Source of the DNA: Streptomyces aquilus
GTDB lineage: Bacteria > Actinomycetota > Actinomycetes > Streptomycetales > Streptomycetaceae
NCBI RefSeq assembly: GCF_003955715.1
Contig: NZ_CP034463.1
Span: 3,534,001-3,598,000 of the forward strand
Direction: 5' to 3'
DNA length: 64,000 nucleotides
Of this stretch, positions 24,817 through 33,798 are shown one piece after another. Made by a program: the position numbers and the translations under genes. The stretch's first letter is position 1, and each line of letters opens with the position of its first letter. Under the pieces are notes generated by a model. That model was not told where the DNA came from. It ran no database searches and saw only the letters and a program-made list of their open reading frames with translations.

Positions 24817-26031
24817 ATGACCTCGAATACGCGTGTGGTGGTGATCGGCGCCGGCCTCGCGGGCGTCCGTCTCGCCCGGCGGCTCGGCGAGCTCGGCACG
24901 CCCGTGACACTGATCGGCGAGGAGGAGCACCACCCGTACAACCGGGTGCTCCTCGCCGAAGTGCTGGCCGGGCGCTACAGCCCCGACGTGATCGCGCTGC
25001 CCGCGCCGGCGCGGCTCACCCGCGCCCGGGTCACCGGCATCGACCGCGCGGCCCGGACCGTCGAGTGCGCGGACGGCTCGAAGATCGCATACGACACACT
25101 GGTCCTGGCGACCGGTTCCAACCCGGTGCTGCCGCCGCTGCGCGGCCTGTTCAACCGGGACCACGTCCTCCCGGAGGGCGTCCACGCCTTCCGCACCATG
25201 GACGACTGCCTGGGCCTGTCGAAGCAGGTCCGGCCGGGCGTGAAGGCGGTCGTGATCGGCGGCGGACTGCTCGGCGTCTCCGCCGCCCGGGCGCTCGCCC
25301 AGCGCGGCGCCCAGGTGGTCCTCGCCCAGCAGGGCGAGCGGCTCATGGAGCGCCAGCTCGACCCGAGCGCCTCGAAGCTGGTCCAGCGGCACCTGAAGGA
25401 CCTCGGCGTGGAGATCCACACCGAGTGCCGGGTGCGGGACGTCCGGGTCGTCGGCGGCGCGGTCCGCTCGGTCGAGATGTCCGACGGCTACGCCCTCGAC
25501 GCCGACCTCGTGGTCCTGGCCTGCGGCGTCCACCCGCGCGCGGGCCTGGCCTGGAACGCCGGTCTGGAGATCCGCAAGGGCATCGTCGTCGACGACGAAC
25601 TGCGCACCTCCGACCCGCACATCCACGCCATCGGCGACTGCGCCCAGCACGACGGAGTGCTGTACGGGCTGGCCACCCCGGCCCTCGAACAGGCCGACGT
25701 GCTCGCCGAGTTGCTCGCCGGCCGGACGAACGCCCGCTACACCGGCACCCGTTCCCTGACCCGGCTGACGCTGACCGACCCGAACTCCCCCTTCGACCTC
25801 GCCGCGTTCGGCGAGACCGAGCCGCGGCCGGGGGACGACGTCGTCCAGCTCACGGACGCCACCCGCGGCACCTACCGCAAGGTCGTCGTCCGCGACGACC
25901 GCCTGGTCGGCGGGGTCCTCGTCGGCGAACTCGGCACCGTCGGCGCGCTCGCCCGCGCCTGGGAGGGAGCAGAGCCGCTCCCCGACGACGGCCCCCTGCT
26001 CCACCTGCTCACCAACGATGGAGGCTCCTGA
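24817..26031 (+). CDS. NAD(P)H-dependent FAD oxidoreductase of the nitrite/nitrate reductase system
   Basis: A 404-residue pyridine-nucleotide-disulfide-type flavoprotein like the N-terminal half of NirB. It has the FAD motif VVVIGAGLAGVRLARRLG, the NAD(P) motif VVIGGGLLGVSAARALA and the closing IHAIGDCAQHDG. It lacks the [2Fe-2S] and siroheme domains of NirB. It likely supplies electrons from NAD(P)H to the nitrite reductase encoded next, or to NasA, which has no reductase partner of its own; this is inference. Its TGA shares one base with the nirB ATG (TGATG), so the two are translationally coupled. It is often annotated as a second NirB. Confidence 0.85.
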   Translation: MTSNTRVVVIGAGLAGVRLARRLGELGTPVTLIGEEEHHPYNRVLLAEVLAGRYSPDVIALPAPARLTRARVTGIDRAARTVECADGSKIAYDTLVLATGSNPVLPPLRGLFNRDHVLPEGVHAFRTMDDCLGLSKQVRPGVKAVVIGGGLLGVSAARALAQRGAQVVLAQQGERLMERQLDPSASKLVQRHLKDLGVEIHTECRVRDVRVVGGAVRSVEMSDGYALDADLVVLACGVHPRAGLAWNAGLEIRKGIVVDDELRTSDPHIHAIGDCAQHDGVLYGLATPALEQADVLAELLAGRTNARYTGTRSLTRLTLTDPNSPFDLAAFGETEPRPGDDVVQLTDATRGTYRKVVVRDDRLVGGVLVGELGTVGALARAWEGAEPLPDDGPLLHLLTNDGGS

Positions 26032-28646
26032 TGACCGCCAGCCCGGAGGCCACGGAGGCCACCCCCACGATCGTCCTCGTCGGCCACGGCATGGTCGGCC
26101 AGCGCTTCCTGGAGGCCCTCGCCGAGCGCGGCCTGACCGCCACGCACCGCGTGGTCGTGCTGTGCGAGGAGCCGCGCCCGGCCTATGACCGCGTCGCACT
26201 CACCTCGTACTTCTCGGGCAGGACGCCGGAGGACCTGTCCCTGACGGACCTGGAGTTCATCGAGACGCACGGTATCGAGCTGTACGTCGGCGACCCGGCC
26301 GAGACGATCGACCGCGACGCGAAGCGGGTCACCGCGCGGTCCGGCCAGGTCTTCGCCTACGACGTCCTCGTCCTCGCCACCGGCTCCTTCCCGTTCGTCC
26401 CGCCGGTCCCGAACAAGGACGCCACCGGCTGCTTCGTCTACCGCACGATCGAGGACCTCCTCGCGATCGAGGAGTACGCCAAGAACTCGACGACGGGTGC
26501 CGTGGTCGGCGGCGGTCTGCTGGGACTCGAGGCCGCCGGGGCACTGAAGGGGCTCGGACTGACCTCCCACATCGTGGAGTTCGCGCCGCGCCTGATGCCG
26601 GTGCAGGTGGACGAGGGCGGTGGCGCGGCCCTGCTTCGGACCATCGAGGAGATGGGCCTGAGCGTCCACACCGGTGTCGGCACCCAGGAGATCGTGGTCG
26701 ACGCGTCCGGCGCGGTCACCGGCATGAAGCTGTCCGACGGCTCCGAACTCGCCACCGACCTGGTGGTGTTCAGCGCCGGTGTCCGCCCCCGCGACCAGCT
26801 GGCCCGCGACTGCGGTCTCACGGTAGGCGAGCGCGGCGGCATCACCGTCGACGAGCAGTGCCGCACGGTCAGCGACCCGAGCGTCTTCGCGATCGGCGAG
26901 TGCGCGCTGGCCGCCGACGGCCGGGTGTACGGCCTGGTCGCCCCCGGTTACGAGCAGGCCGAGACGGCCGCCGCGACCATCGCGTCGGACGAAGCGGCTT
27001 TCGTCGGCGCCGACTTGTCGACCAAGCTGAAGCTGCTCGGCGTGGACGTCGCCTCCTTCGGCGACGCGCACGGCACGACCGAGGGCTGCCTGGACGTCGT
27101 CTACTCCGACTCCCGCGCGGGCCTGTACAAGAAGCTGGTCATCGGCCGCGACGGCACGCTGCTCGGCGGCATCCTGGTCGGCGACGCGGAGGCCTACGGC
27201 ACGCTGAAGGCGTTCACCGGCTCCATCCCGCCGGTCTCCCCCGAGTCGCTGGTGCTGCCCGCCGGTGCCGGTGAGTCGGTGCAGCTCGGCCCTACCGCCC
27301 TGCCGGACGACGCGATCATCTGCTCCTGCAACAACGTCCGCAAGGGCACCATCCGCGCCGCGGTCACCGACCACCAGTGCACCACCGTGCCCGAGGTGAA
27401 GAAGTGCACCAAGGCCGGTACGACCTGCGGCAGTTGCGTCAAGGTGCTCGGCCAGCTGGTCAACGCCGAGCTGGAGGCGTCCGGCGTCGAGGTCGACAAG
27501 GGCCTGTGCGGCTGCTTCGGACAGACCCGCGAGGAGCTGTACGAGATCGTCCTCGCCCTGCGCATCAACACCTACCAGGACCTCCTCGACCGGTACGGCC
27601 GCGACGAGGCCCGGGGCGGCGACGGCTGCGAGATCTGCAAGCCGGCGGTCGCCTCGATCATCGCCTCCCTCGCCCCGACGATCGGCGCCGACGTCTATGT
27701 CCTCGACGGCGAGCAGGCCGCCCTCCAGGACAGCAACGACCACTTCCTCGCCAACCTCCAGAAGAACGGCTCCTACTCGGTCGTCCCGCGCATCCCCGGC
27801 GGCGAGATCACCCCGGAGGGCCTGATCGTCATCGGCGAGATCGCCCGCGACTTCGGCCTCTACACGAAGATCACCGGCGGCCAGCGGATCGACATGTTCG
27901 GCGCCCGCGTCGAACAACTCCCTTTGATCTGGACGAGGTTGGTGGACGCCGGCTTCGAGTCCGGCCACGCGTACGGCAAGTCCCTGCGCACGGTGAAGTC
28001 CTGCGTCGGCCAGACCTGGTGCCGCTACGGCGTCCAGGACTCGGTCCGCATGGCGATCGACCTGGAGCTGCGCTACCGGGGCCTGCGCTCCCCGCACAAG
28101 CTGAAGTCGGCGGTCTCGGGCTGCGCCCGCGAGTGCGCCGAGGCCCAGTCGAAGGACTTCGGCATCATCGCCACCTCCGGCGGCTGGAACCTGTACGTCG
28201 GCGGCAACGGCGGCGCCACCCCGCGCCACGCCGACCTCCTCGCGCAGGACCTCTCCGACGCCGAACTCATCAAGCTCATCGACCGGTTCCTGATGTTCTA
28301 CATCCGCACCGCCGACCGCCTGGAGCGCACCTCGACCTGGCTGGAGCGCATCCCCGGCGGCCTGGACCACGTCCGTGACGTGGTCGTCGAGGACTCCCTC
28401 GGCATCTGCGAGGAGCTGGAGAGCCTGATGGCCAACCACGTCGCGCACTACCGCGACGAGTGGGCCGACACCATCAACGACCCCGAGAAGCTCGCCCGGT
28501 TCGTGTCCTTCGTGAACGCCCCCGACACCCCCGACCCGGTCGTCGGCTTCGTCCCCGAGCGCGACCAGATCAAGCCCGACCTGCCGCTGCTGTCCATCGG
28601 CATGCGCCCCGCTGAAGACGTCCTGGAAGGAACCGCCCAGCGATGA
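26031..28646 (+). CDS. nirB: Assimilatory nitrite reductase large subunit NirB
   Basis: An 871-residue NAD(P)H-nitrite reductase reducing nitrite to ammonium in the cytoplasm. Domains in order: FAD/NAD(P) module (IVLVGHGMVGQRFLEAL, VVGGGLLGLEAAGALKGLG), a NirB-specific BFD-like [2Fe-2S] site with C431, C433, C466 and C469, a ferredoxin-like half-domain, and the siroheme/[4Fe-4S] domain with ligands C658, C664, C698 and C702 (CVGQTWC and CAREC). Length and order are typical. It overlaps both neighbours (TGATG upstream, ATGA downstream), so the three genes form one operon under the GlnR-like site. Confidence 0.97.
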   Translation: MTASPEATEATPTIVLVGHGMVGQRFLEALAERGLTATHRVVVLCEEPRPAYDRVALTSYFSGRTPEDLSLTDLEFIETHGIELYVGDPAETIDRDAKRVTARSGQVFAYDVLVLATGSFPFVPPVPNKDATGCFVYRTIEDLLAIEEYAKNSTTGAVVGGGLLGLEAAGALKGLGLTSHIVEFAPRLMPVQVDEGGGAALLRTIEEMGLSVHTGVGTQEIVVDASGAVTGMKLSDGSELATDLVVFSAGVRPRDQLARDCGLTVGERGGITVDEQCRTVSDPSVFAIGECALAADGRVYGLVAPGYEQAETAAATIASDEAAFVGADLSTKLKLLGVDVASFGDAHGTTEGCLDVVYSDSRAGLYKKLVIGRDGTLLGGILVGDAEAYGTLKAFTGSIPPVSPESLVLPAGAGESVQLGPTALPDDAIICSCNNVRKGTIRAAVTDHQCTTVPEVKKCTKAGTTCGSCVKVLGQLVNAELEASGVEVDKGLCGCFGQTREELYEIVLALRINTYQDLLDRYGRDEARGGDGCEICKPAVASIIASLAPTIGADVYVLDGEQAALQDSNDHFLANLQKNGSYSVVPRIPGGEITPEGLIVIGEIARDFGLYTKITGGQRIDMFGARVEQLPLIWTRLVDAGFESGHAYGKSLRTVKSCVGQTWCRYGVQDSVRMAIDLELRYRGLRSPHKLKSAVSGCARECAEAQSKDFGIIATSGGWNLYVGGNGGATPRHADLLAQDLSDAELIKLIDRFLMFYIRTADRLERTSTWLERIPGGLDHVRDVVVEDSLGICEELESLMANHVAHYRDEWADTINDPEKLARFVSFVNAPDTPDPVVGFVPERDQIKPDLPLLSIGMRPAEDVLEGTAQR

Positions 28647-28993
28647 CCCTGGCACCCGAGACCACCGACCTCAAGATCCAACTCCAGCTCGGCGACAGCT
28701 GGTTCACGGTCTGCGACCTGAACGTGCTGCTGCCGGGGCGCGGCGTCGCGGCCCTGCTGCCCGACGGCCGCCAGGTGGCCCTGTTCCGCGACCGCGCGGG
28801 CAAGCTGTACGCCATCGACAACCGCGACCCGTTCGGTGGCGCGGCGGTCCTCTCCCGCGGCCTGACCGGCTCCCTCCGGGGACGGCCCTTCGTGGCCTCG
28901 CCCCTGCTGAAGCAGCGCTTCGACCTGGAGACCGGGGAATGCCTGGACGACGAGACGGTACGGATCACCACATACCAGGTGCGGGCCGCTTGA
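28643..28993 (+). CDS. nirD: Nitrite reductase small subunit NirD
   Basis: A 116-residue Rieske-fold subunit paired with NirB. It reads SWFTVCDLNVLLPGRGVAALL, QVALFRDRAGKLYAIDNRDPFGG and GRPFVASPLLKQRFDLETG. As in other NirD proteins the usual Rieske Cys-His cluster ligands are not all present, so it probably holds no iron-sulfur cluster. The ATG overlaps the nirB stop as ATGA, ensuring coupled synthesis. It ends 53 bp before a TetR gene on the same strand that has its own promoter-like region. Confidence 0.93.
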   Translation: MTLAPETTDLKIQLQLGDSWFTVCDLNVLLPGRGVAALLPDGRQVALFRDRAGKLYAIDNRDPFGGAAVLSRGLTGSLRGRPFVASPLLKQRFDLETGECLDDETVRITTYQVRAA

Positions 28994-29005
28994 GGTCCCG
29001 GACCG

Positions 29006-29020
29006 TTTCTTGACCGACCG
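29006..29020. promoter_or_regulatory. Operator-like motif upstream of TetR gene
   Basis: TTTCTTGACCGACCG, 26 bp before the TetR ATG. Its last 14 bases match, 13 of 14, the complement of 29665-29678 in front of the neighbouring SDR gene, indicating a shared site for the TetR protein. Confidence 0.55.
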
Positions 29021-29046
29021 TTCCCGAAAGTCCTAGGCTGCTCCCC

Positions 29047-29628
29047 ATGGCCAGGACCAAGGAGTTCGACCCCGAGGCCGCGTTGCAGGCAGCTCTGGAG
29101 CTGTTCTGGCGGCGCGGCTACGAGGCGACGTCGATGGCCGACCTCGTCGAGCACCTCGGCGTCGGCCGCGCCAGCATCTACGCGACCTTCGGCAACAAGC
29201 ACGAGCTGTACCTGAAGGCGCTGAAGCGCTACGAGGAACGACTGCCGGACCTGCTCGGGGAGTTGTCCCGGCCGGGCCCGGTGCTGCCGGCCGTCCGCGC
29301 GCTCGTCCGGCGCTACGCCGACGAGGCCACCGCCGAGAACCTGCGCCTGAACGGCTGTTTCATCACCAACACGGCGGCCGAGCTGGCCCCGCACGACCCG
29401 GCGGCGGCCCGTCAGGTCGAGCGGAACTGGGACCACCTGGAGACGGTCCTGCACTCGGGCCTGGTCCGCGCGCAGGCACAGGGCGAACTGCCCGAGGGCC
29501 GCGACCCGTTGACTCTCGCGCGCATGCTGCTGGTACTGCTCCAGGGCCTCAAGGTCGTGGGCAAGGCCTCGCCCGACCCCGCCCGGGTGCGGGACGCGGC
29601 GGAACAGGCGCTGGCGCTGCTGGACTGA
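29047..29628 (+). CDS. TetR/AcrR-family transcriptional regulator
   Basis: A 193-residue regulator with the helix-turn-helix ATSMADLVEHLGVGRASIY followed by ATFGNKHELYLKAL, and a C-terminal helical ligand domain (GCFITNTAAELAPHD, RMLLVLLQGLKVVGK) of the type found in regulators of short-chain dehydrogenases and quinone reductases. It is followed after 62 bp by an SDR gene on the same strand. A motif shared by both promoters suggests it represses itself and the SDR gene. Confidence 0.9.
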   Translation: MARTKEFDPEAALQAALELFWRRGYEATSMADLVEHLGVGRASIYATFGNKHELYLKALKRYEERLPDLLGELSRPGPVLPAVRALVRRYADEATAENLRLNGCFITNTAAELAPHDPAAARQVERNWDHLETVLHSGLVRAQAQGELPEGRDPLTLARMLLVLLQGLKVVGKASPDPARVRDAAEQALALLD

Positions 29629-29662
29629 GGTCCGCCGCCTTTTTTATTTGCCTGAATAATAA

Positions 29663-29678
29663 ACCGATCGGTCAAGAA
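29663..29678. promoter_or_regulatory. Operator-like palindrome upstream of SDR gene
   Basis: ACCGATCGGT (29663-29672) is a perfect 10-bp palindrome inside an unusually AT-rich stretch; extended to 29678 (TCAAGAA) it matches the element before the TetR gene. It lies 13 bp before the SDR ATG and overlaps the likely promoter. Confidence 0.6.
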
Positions 29679-29690
29679 TAAGGGGAGATC

Positions 29691-30461
29691 ATGACCGCCA
29701 GGACCCGCTTCACCGACAAGACCGCTCTCGTCACCGGCGCCGGCTCGGGGATCGGCCGCACGATCGCCCTGGCACTCGCCGCGGAGGGCGCGCAGGTCGT
29801 CGTGGCCGGACGCCGCCGGGAGCCGCTGGAGGAGACCGTACGGCTGATCGAGGAGGCGGGCGGCAAGGCCCTGGCGGTCACCGCGGACGTCACCGACGCG
29901 GCCGACGTCCAGGCCCTCGTGGCCGCCGCCGTGGACCGGTTCGGCTCGCTCGACGTGGCCGTGAACAACGCCGGCGTCTTCCGCGGCGGACAGCCGCTCG
30001 CCGACCTCCCGGAGGCCGACTGGCACGAGCAGCTCGGCGCCAACGTCACCGGCGTCTTCCTCGCCCTCCAGGCGGAGGTCCGCCAGATGCGCACCCAGCC
30101 CTCGGGCGGCGCGATCGTCAACATCGCCTCGATCTTCGGCGTCCACGCCCGCCACCCGGGGGCCGCCGCCTACTCCGCCACCAAGGCGGCCGTCTCGGTG
30201 CTCACCCGAGGCGCCGCCCTGGACCACATCCGCGACGGCGTCCGGATCAACGCGGTCAGCCCCGGCGCGGTGGAGACGCCGATGTCGCTGCGCCCGGGCG
30301 AGACGGAGGCGGAGCGTACCCGACGGGCCGCCGACACCCTGCCGTTGGGCCGCATCTCCGGCACGGACGAGATCGCCGCGGCGGTCCTCTACCTGGCCTC
30401 GGACGACGCGTCCTCGGTGGTGGGCACGGACCTGGTGGTGGACAGCGGCGCGACGGCCTGA
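29691..30461 (+). CDS. Short-chain dehydrogenase/reductase
   Basis: A 256-residue classical SDR. The cofactor motif is TGAGSGIGR with GRRRE two strands later (Arg residues favouring NADP), then NNAGVF, catalytic Ser region VNIASIFGVH, active-site YSATK and the SPGAVETPM loop after it. It oxidises or reduces an alcohol/carbonyl of unknown identity. AGGGGAG lies before the ATG. The palindromic site upstream and the adjacent TetR gene suggest induction by the substrate or a related compound. Confidence 0.9.
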   Translation: MTARTRFTDKTALVTGAGSGIGRTIALALAAEGAQVVVAGRRREPLEETVRLIEEAGGKALAVTADVTDAADVQALVAAAVDRFGSLDVAVNNAGVFRGGQPLADLPEADWHEQLGANVTGVFLALQAEVRQMRTQPSGGAIVNIASIFGVHARHPGAAAYSATKAAVSVLTRGAALDHIRDGVRINAVSPGAVETPMSLRPGETEAERTRRAADTLPLGRISGTDEIAAAVLYLASDDASSVVGTDLVVDSGATA

Positions 30462-30471
30462 GCCGACGGCG

Positions 30472-30915
30472 TCACCTGCCGACGAGGGCGCGGGCGTGGA
30501 CCAGCGCCCGATCGACGGCCGTCAGGAGCCGGTGGTCCCCTTCGACCGTGGTCAGCTCGCTCTGCCAGGCGTCGACGGCCCACCATCCGTCGCGGTCCAG
30601 GCCGGGAACCGGCGTGGAGGGTTCGAGGTCGGCCGGTGCCACGGGAAGACGCAGGAGCAGCCTGCTCGTTCCCGTGGCGGCGACGGCCGCGACGCCCTCG
30701 CGGGCCAGGAGGGGAACGCCGTAGGCGGCATGCAAGGGCGCACCCAGCCCCAGCTCGGCCAGCCGGTCCATGAGATCGGGATGCGTGTGCAACTGCCATG
30801 CGCCCAGCGCGTAGTCGTGCGGTCCGCTGGGCGCGCAGCCCTGTGCCCGCAGGAAGGCCAGCAGTGCGGCGTTGCGGGGATGGTCCGCGAGTATCTGGGG
30901 CAGGTCTTCGCGCAT
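30472..30915 (-). CDS. Hypothetical protein
   Basis: A 147-residue protein I do not recognise. It begins MREDLPQILADHPRNAALL, has a Leu-rich middle with SRLLLRLPVAPADLEPS and a C-terminal helix TAVDRALVHARALVGR. No signal peptide, membrane segment, Cys cluster or catalytic motif is visible. It looks soluble. Codon usage fits the surroundings. It converges on the SDR gene with a 10-bp gap. Confidence 0.6.
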   Translation of the reverse strand: MREDLPQILADHPRNAALLAFLRAQGCAPSGPHDYALGAWQLHTHPDLMDRLAELGLGAPLHAAYGVPLLAREGVAAVAATGTSRLLLRLPVAPADLEPSTPVPGLDRDGWWAVDAWQSELTTVEGDHRLLTAVDRALVHARALVGR

Positions 30916-30948
30916 GGGCGTGACATTAACGGCCGAGGAGGCGGCGGC

Positions 30949-31875
30949 TCAGGCTTTCAGCCCTTCGTAGGTCACCCCGGTGAGCTGTTCGGATGCGCCC
31001 CAAAGCAGTTCACCCGCCCGGTCGTTCACCGTCCAGGGGGCCCGCCAGGACGGTCCGGGTGCGCCGCGCCAGCCCGCGAGGGAGGGGCCGGTGAAGGAGT
31101 CGGGCGGGACGTCGGGGGCGGTGGCCGCGTACAGCGTGGGCAGGGCGCCGCCCTCCGCGGACTGGGCGAAGAACCTGTTGCCGACCGCCATGAACCGCTC
31201 GACGAACCGCCGCCCGGCCATCCGCGGCCCGGCTTCCTGGAGGTTGGTCGCGGCGTACCCCGGATGGGCCGCGGCGGCCACGACGTCCGCCCCGTGCCGG
31301 GCGAGCCGGCGGGCCAGCTCGTGGGTGAAGAGCAGGTTGGCGGTCTTGGAGCGGGCGTACGCGACCCAACGCCGGTACCTGCGCTCGCTGTTGAGGTCGC
31401 GGAGGTCGATGTTGGCCAGCGCGTGCGCCTCGCTGGAGACGGTCACCACCCGGGCACCGGGAGTGTCGAGGAGCGCGGCCAGCAGCAGCCCGGTGAGGGC
31501 GAAGTGCCCGAGGTGGTTGACGCCGAACTGCGTCTCGAACCCGTCCGCCGTGGTGCCGTACGGCAGCGCCATCACGCCCGCGTTGTTGACGAGCAGGTCG
31601 AGGCGGTCGTACGGGAAGCCGCGCGCGAAGTCCCGTACGGAGGCGAGGTCCCCGAGGTCGAGCCGGGCGAACTCCACGTCGGCGCCCGGCACTTCGGTGA
31701 CGAGCCGGTCCCCGGCCTCGGTGCCGCGGGCCTCGCTGCGGCAGGCGAGCACCACCCGGGCGCCCGCGCGGGCCAGCTCCCGTGCGGTGACGTACCCGAG
31801 GCCGCTGTTGGCGCCGGTGACCACGGCCGTGCGCCCGCTCTGGTCGGGGATGTCCCGCGCGCTCCAGCCGGACAT
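30949..31875 (-). CDS. Short-chain dehydrogenase (retinol dehydrogenase-like)
   Basis: A 308-residue SDR with the cofactor motif VVTGANSGLGYVTAREL and CRSEARG (Arg favouring NADP), NNAGVMALP, a Ser in VTVSSEAHA and the active site YARSK. The length and the LGHFALTGLLL segment are those of the retinol dehydrogenase/light-dependent protochlorophyllide reductase-like group seen widely in actinomycetes. It is not related in detail to the SDR at 29.7 kb and has no regulator next to it. Substrate unknown. Confidence 0.88.
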   Translation of the reverse strand: MSGWSARDIPDQSGRTAVVTGANSGLGYVTARELARAGARVVLACRSEARGTEAGDRLVTEVPGADVEFARLDLGDLASVRDFARGFPYDRLDLLVNNAGVMALPYGTTADGFETQFGVNHLGHFALTGLLLAALLDTPGARVVTVSSEAHALANIDLRDLNSERRYRRWVAYARSKTANLLFTHELARRLARHGADVVAAAAHPGYAATNLQEAGPRMAGRRFVERFMAVGNRFFAQSAEGGALPTLYAATAPDVPPDSFTGPSLAGWRGAPGPSWRAPWTVNDRAGELLWGASEQLTGVTYEGLKA

Positions 31876-32062
31876 GGCCGGCCTCCCTCCACCGATGACG
31901 GAAGCCCCAGCCTATGAGCGGGGGCACTCCTGGTCACGCGAGCCGTACGCCCGATTCACGCCTTGTCCATGACACGTCAATCCCATGCCCCTAGGGTCCG
32001 ACACCGCGCGACCCCGCCGCCGACCGGTGGCGGGGCTGTCACGACACCCCTGTGGAGTGAGC

Positions 32063-33223
32063 GTGGAACGTCGTACCTTCCTCCGTGCGACCGTCGTCGG
32101 CGGGGCCTCCGCCGCCTTCGGCGGCTCCCTGTGGCACGGTGCCGCATACGCCGCCCCCGCCCAGCCCGGCACCGGCCCCTACGGGGCGCTCGGCTCGCCG
32201 GACGCCAACGGCATCCGGCTGCCCGCCGGTTTCAGCAGCCGGGTCATCGCCCGCTCGGGGCAGACGGTGAGCGGGACGTCGTACGCCTGGCACAGCGCCC
32301 CGGACGGCGGCGCCTGCTACGCGGACGGCGCGGGCTGGATCTACGTCTCCAACTCGGAGATCAACCCGAGCGGCGGCGCGAGCGCGGTGAAGTTCTCCTC
32401 CACCGGCGCGATCACGGGCGCGTACCGCATCCTGTCCGGCACCCGGCAGAACTGCGCGGGCGGCAGGACGCCGTGGAACACCTGGCTGTCCTGCGAGGAG
32501 GTGGACCGGGGGTTCGTCCACGAGACGGACCCGTGGGGGGTGAACGCGGCGGTGCAGCGGCCGGCGATGGGCCGCTTCAAGCACGAGGCGGCGGCCGCGG
32601 ACCCGGTGCGCAAGGTGATCTATCTGACCGAGGACGAGACGAACGGCCGCTTCTACCGTTTCGTGCCCACCACTTGGGGCGACCTGTCGTCCGGCACGCT
32701 CCAGGTGCTGGTGGCGGGCACGGCCACCTCCGGCTCCTACACCTGGACGACGGTCCCCGACCCCGACGGCTCCCCCACGACCACCCGCACCCAGGTCTCC
32801 GGCTCCAAGTCCTTCAACGGCGGCGAGGGTTGCCACTACGCCGACGACAAGGTCTGGTTCACGACCAAGGGCGACAACCGCGTCTGGCAGCTCAACCTGA
32901 CGTCAGACACCTACGAGTTGGCGTACGACGACTCCCTGGTCACCTCCGGCACGGCCCCGCTCACCGGTGTCGACAACGTCACCGGCTCCTCCTCCGGCGA
33001 CCTCTTCGTCGCCGAGGACGGCGGCACCATGGAGATCTGCCTGATCACCCCGGACGACATCGTCGCCCCCTTCCTCCGCATCGACGGCCAGTCGTCCTCG
33101 GAGATCACGGGCCCGGCCTTCTCCCCGGACGGCACCCGCCTGTACTTCTCCAGCCAGCGGGGCACGACGGGAAGCTCGTCGGGCGGCATCACGTACGAAG
33201 TGACGGGACCGTTCCGGGCGTAG
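32063..33223 (+). CDS. PhoX-family (DUF839) Tat-exported protein
   Basis: A 386-residue exported protein. The N-terminus has a twin-arginine signal (RRTFLRATVVGGASAAFGG, cleavage after AAYA), followed by a beta-propeller-type PhoX domain with the hallmark NCAGGRTPWNTWLSCEE, YLTEDETNGRFYRF, LFVAEDGG and GPAFSPDGTRLYFSSQR. PhoX enzymes are Ca/Fe-dependent alkaline phosphatases, but the actinomycete short forms are not all proven phosphatases. Start GTG 32063 has GGAG nine bases upstream and puts the Arg pair at residues 3-4. No PHO box was identified. Confidence 0.85.
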   Translation: MERRTFLRATVVGGASAAFGGSLWHGAAYAAPAQPGTGPYGALGSPDANGIRLPAGFSSRVIARSGQTVSGTSYAWHSAPDGGACYADGAGWIYVSNSEINPSGGASAVKFSSTGAITGAYRILSGTRQNCAGGRTPWNTWLSCEEVDRGFVHETDPWGVNAAVQRPAMGRFKHEAAAADPVRKVIYLTEDETNGRFYRFVPTTWGDLSSGTLQVLVAGTATSGSYTWTTVPDPDGSPTTTRTQVSGSKSFNGGEGCHYADDKVWFTTKGDNRVWQLNLTSDTYELAYDDSLVTSGTAPLTGVDNVTGSSSGDLFVAEDGGTMEICLITPDDIVAPFLRIDGQSSSEITGPAFSPDGTRLYFSSQRGTTGSSSGGITYEVTGPFRA

Positions 33224-33315
33224 CCGCACATTGGTCACGGGTTGAACACTTCACCTTCACAAACAAAGGTGCGGCCATACGGCCATCCCCTCACACAGCA
33301 CCTCTGGGGGACGCC

Positions 33316-33610
33316 ATGACCAACCCGTACACCACGCCGTCCGCTTCCGGCCCCGCACCCAAGTGGGCCCGGAAGCGGTACGTGCTGCCCGCTCTCGCGC
33401 TCGCCCTCTTCGTCGGCGTCGGCATCGGCGCGGGCCGAGGTGAACACCGGATCCGGCTCCGGTTCAGACTCGGGCGACGACTCCGGCAGCGTCTACTACG
33501 CCAACTGCAGCGAAGCCCGTGCCGCCGGCGCCGCTCCCATCCATCGCGGCGAGCCCGGCTATGCCTCCCACCTGGACCGCGACAACGACGGCGTCGCCTG
33601 CGACAGTTGA
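33316..33610 (+). pseudogene. Frameshifted Excalibur-domain membrane protein
   Basis: The frame from ATG 33316 encodes a short cytoplasmic start and a membrane segment (KRYVLPALALALFVGVGIGAG), then turns Arg-rich. Shifting by +1 at GCGGGC (33430-33435) gives a Ser/Gly/Asp linker and a clear Excalibur calcium-binding domain (YYANCSEARAAGAAP, then HLDRDNDGVACDS) ending at TGA 33610. One extra G in the GGG at 33432-33434 would explain it. Either the gene is broken or the base is a sequencing error. The neighbour at 33.8 kb has an intact domain of the same kind. Confidence 0.8.
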
Positions 33611-33798
33611 TCCGGCGCCAGGCTCGCCGAGAGTTACCGCCCGGTCACGTCACGTTCGTATCACGGGTCCTTCATACCGCCTCCACACATGCGGTCCCTC
33701 AATAGGTTCGTCACCTCGTATCTGACCGACCGTCACTTCTTGATCACGCGTCCGGACATCGGCACGACCTGTCCGCACGACCCCCGGAAGGACCCGCA

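Noticed and set aside
24474..26030. A long upstream extension of nirB
   Set aside because: It is an out-of-frame reading of the preceding flavoprotein gene; NirB homology begins at the ATG sharing TGATG at 26031.
33611..33798. A c-di-AMP (ydaO-type) riboswitch before the Excalibur gene, as found before some Streptomyces cell-wall genes
   Set aside because: The leader shows none of the conserved ydaO core sequence that I could recognise, and no paired stems of the right spacing.
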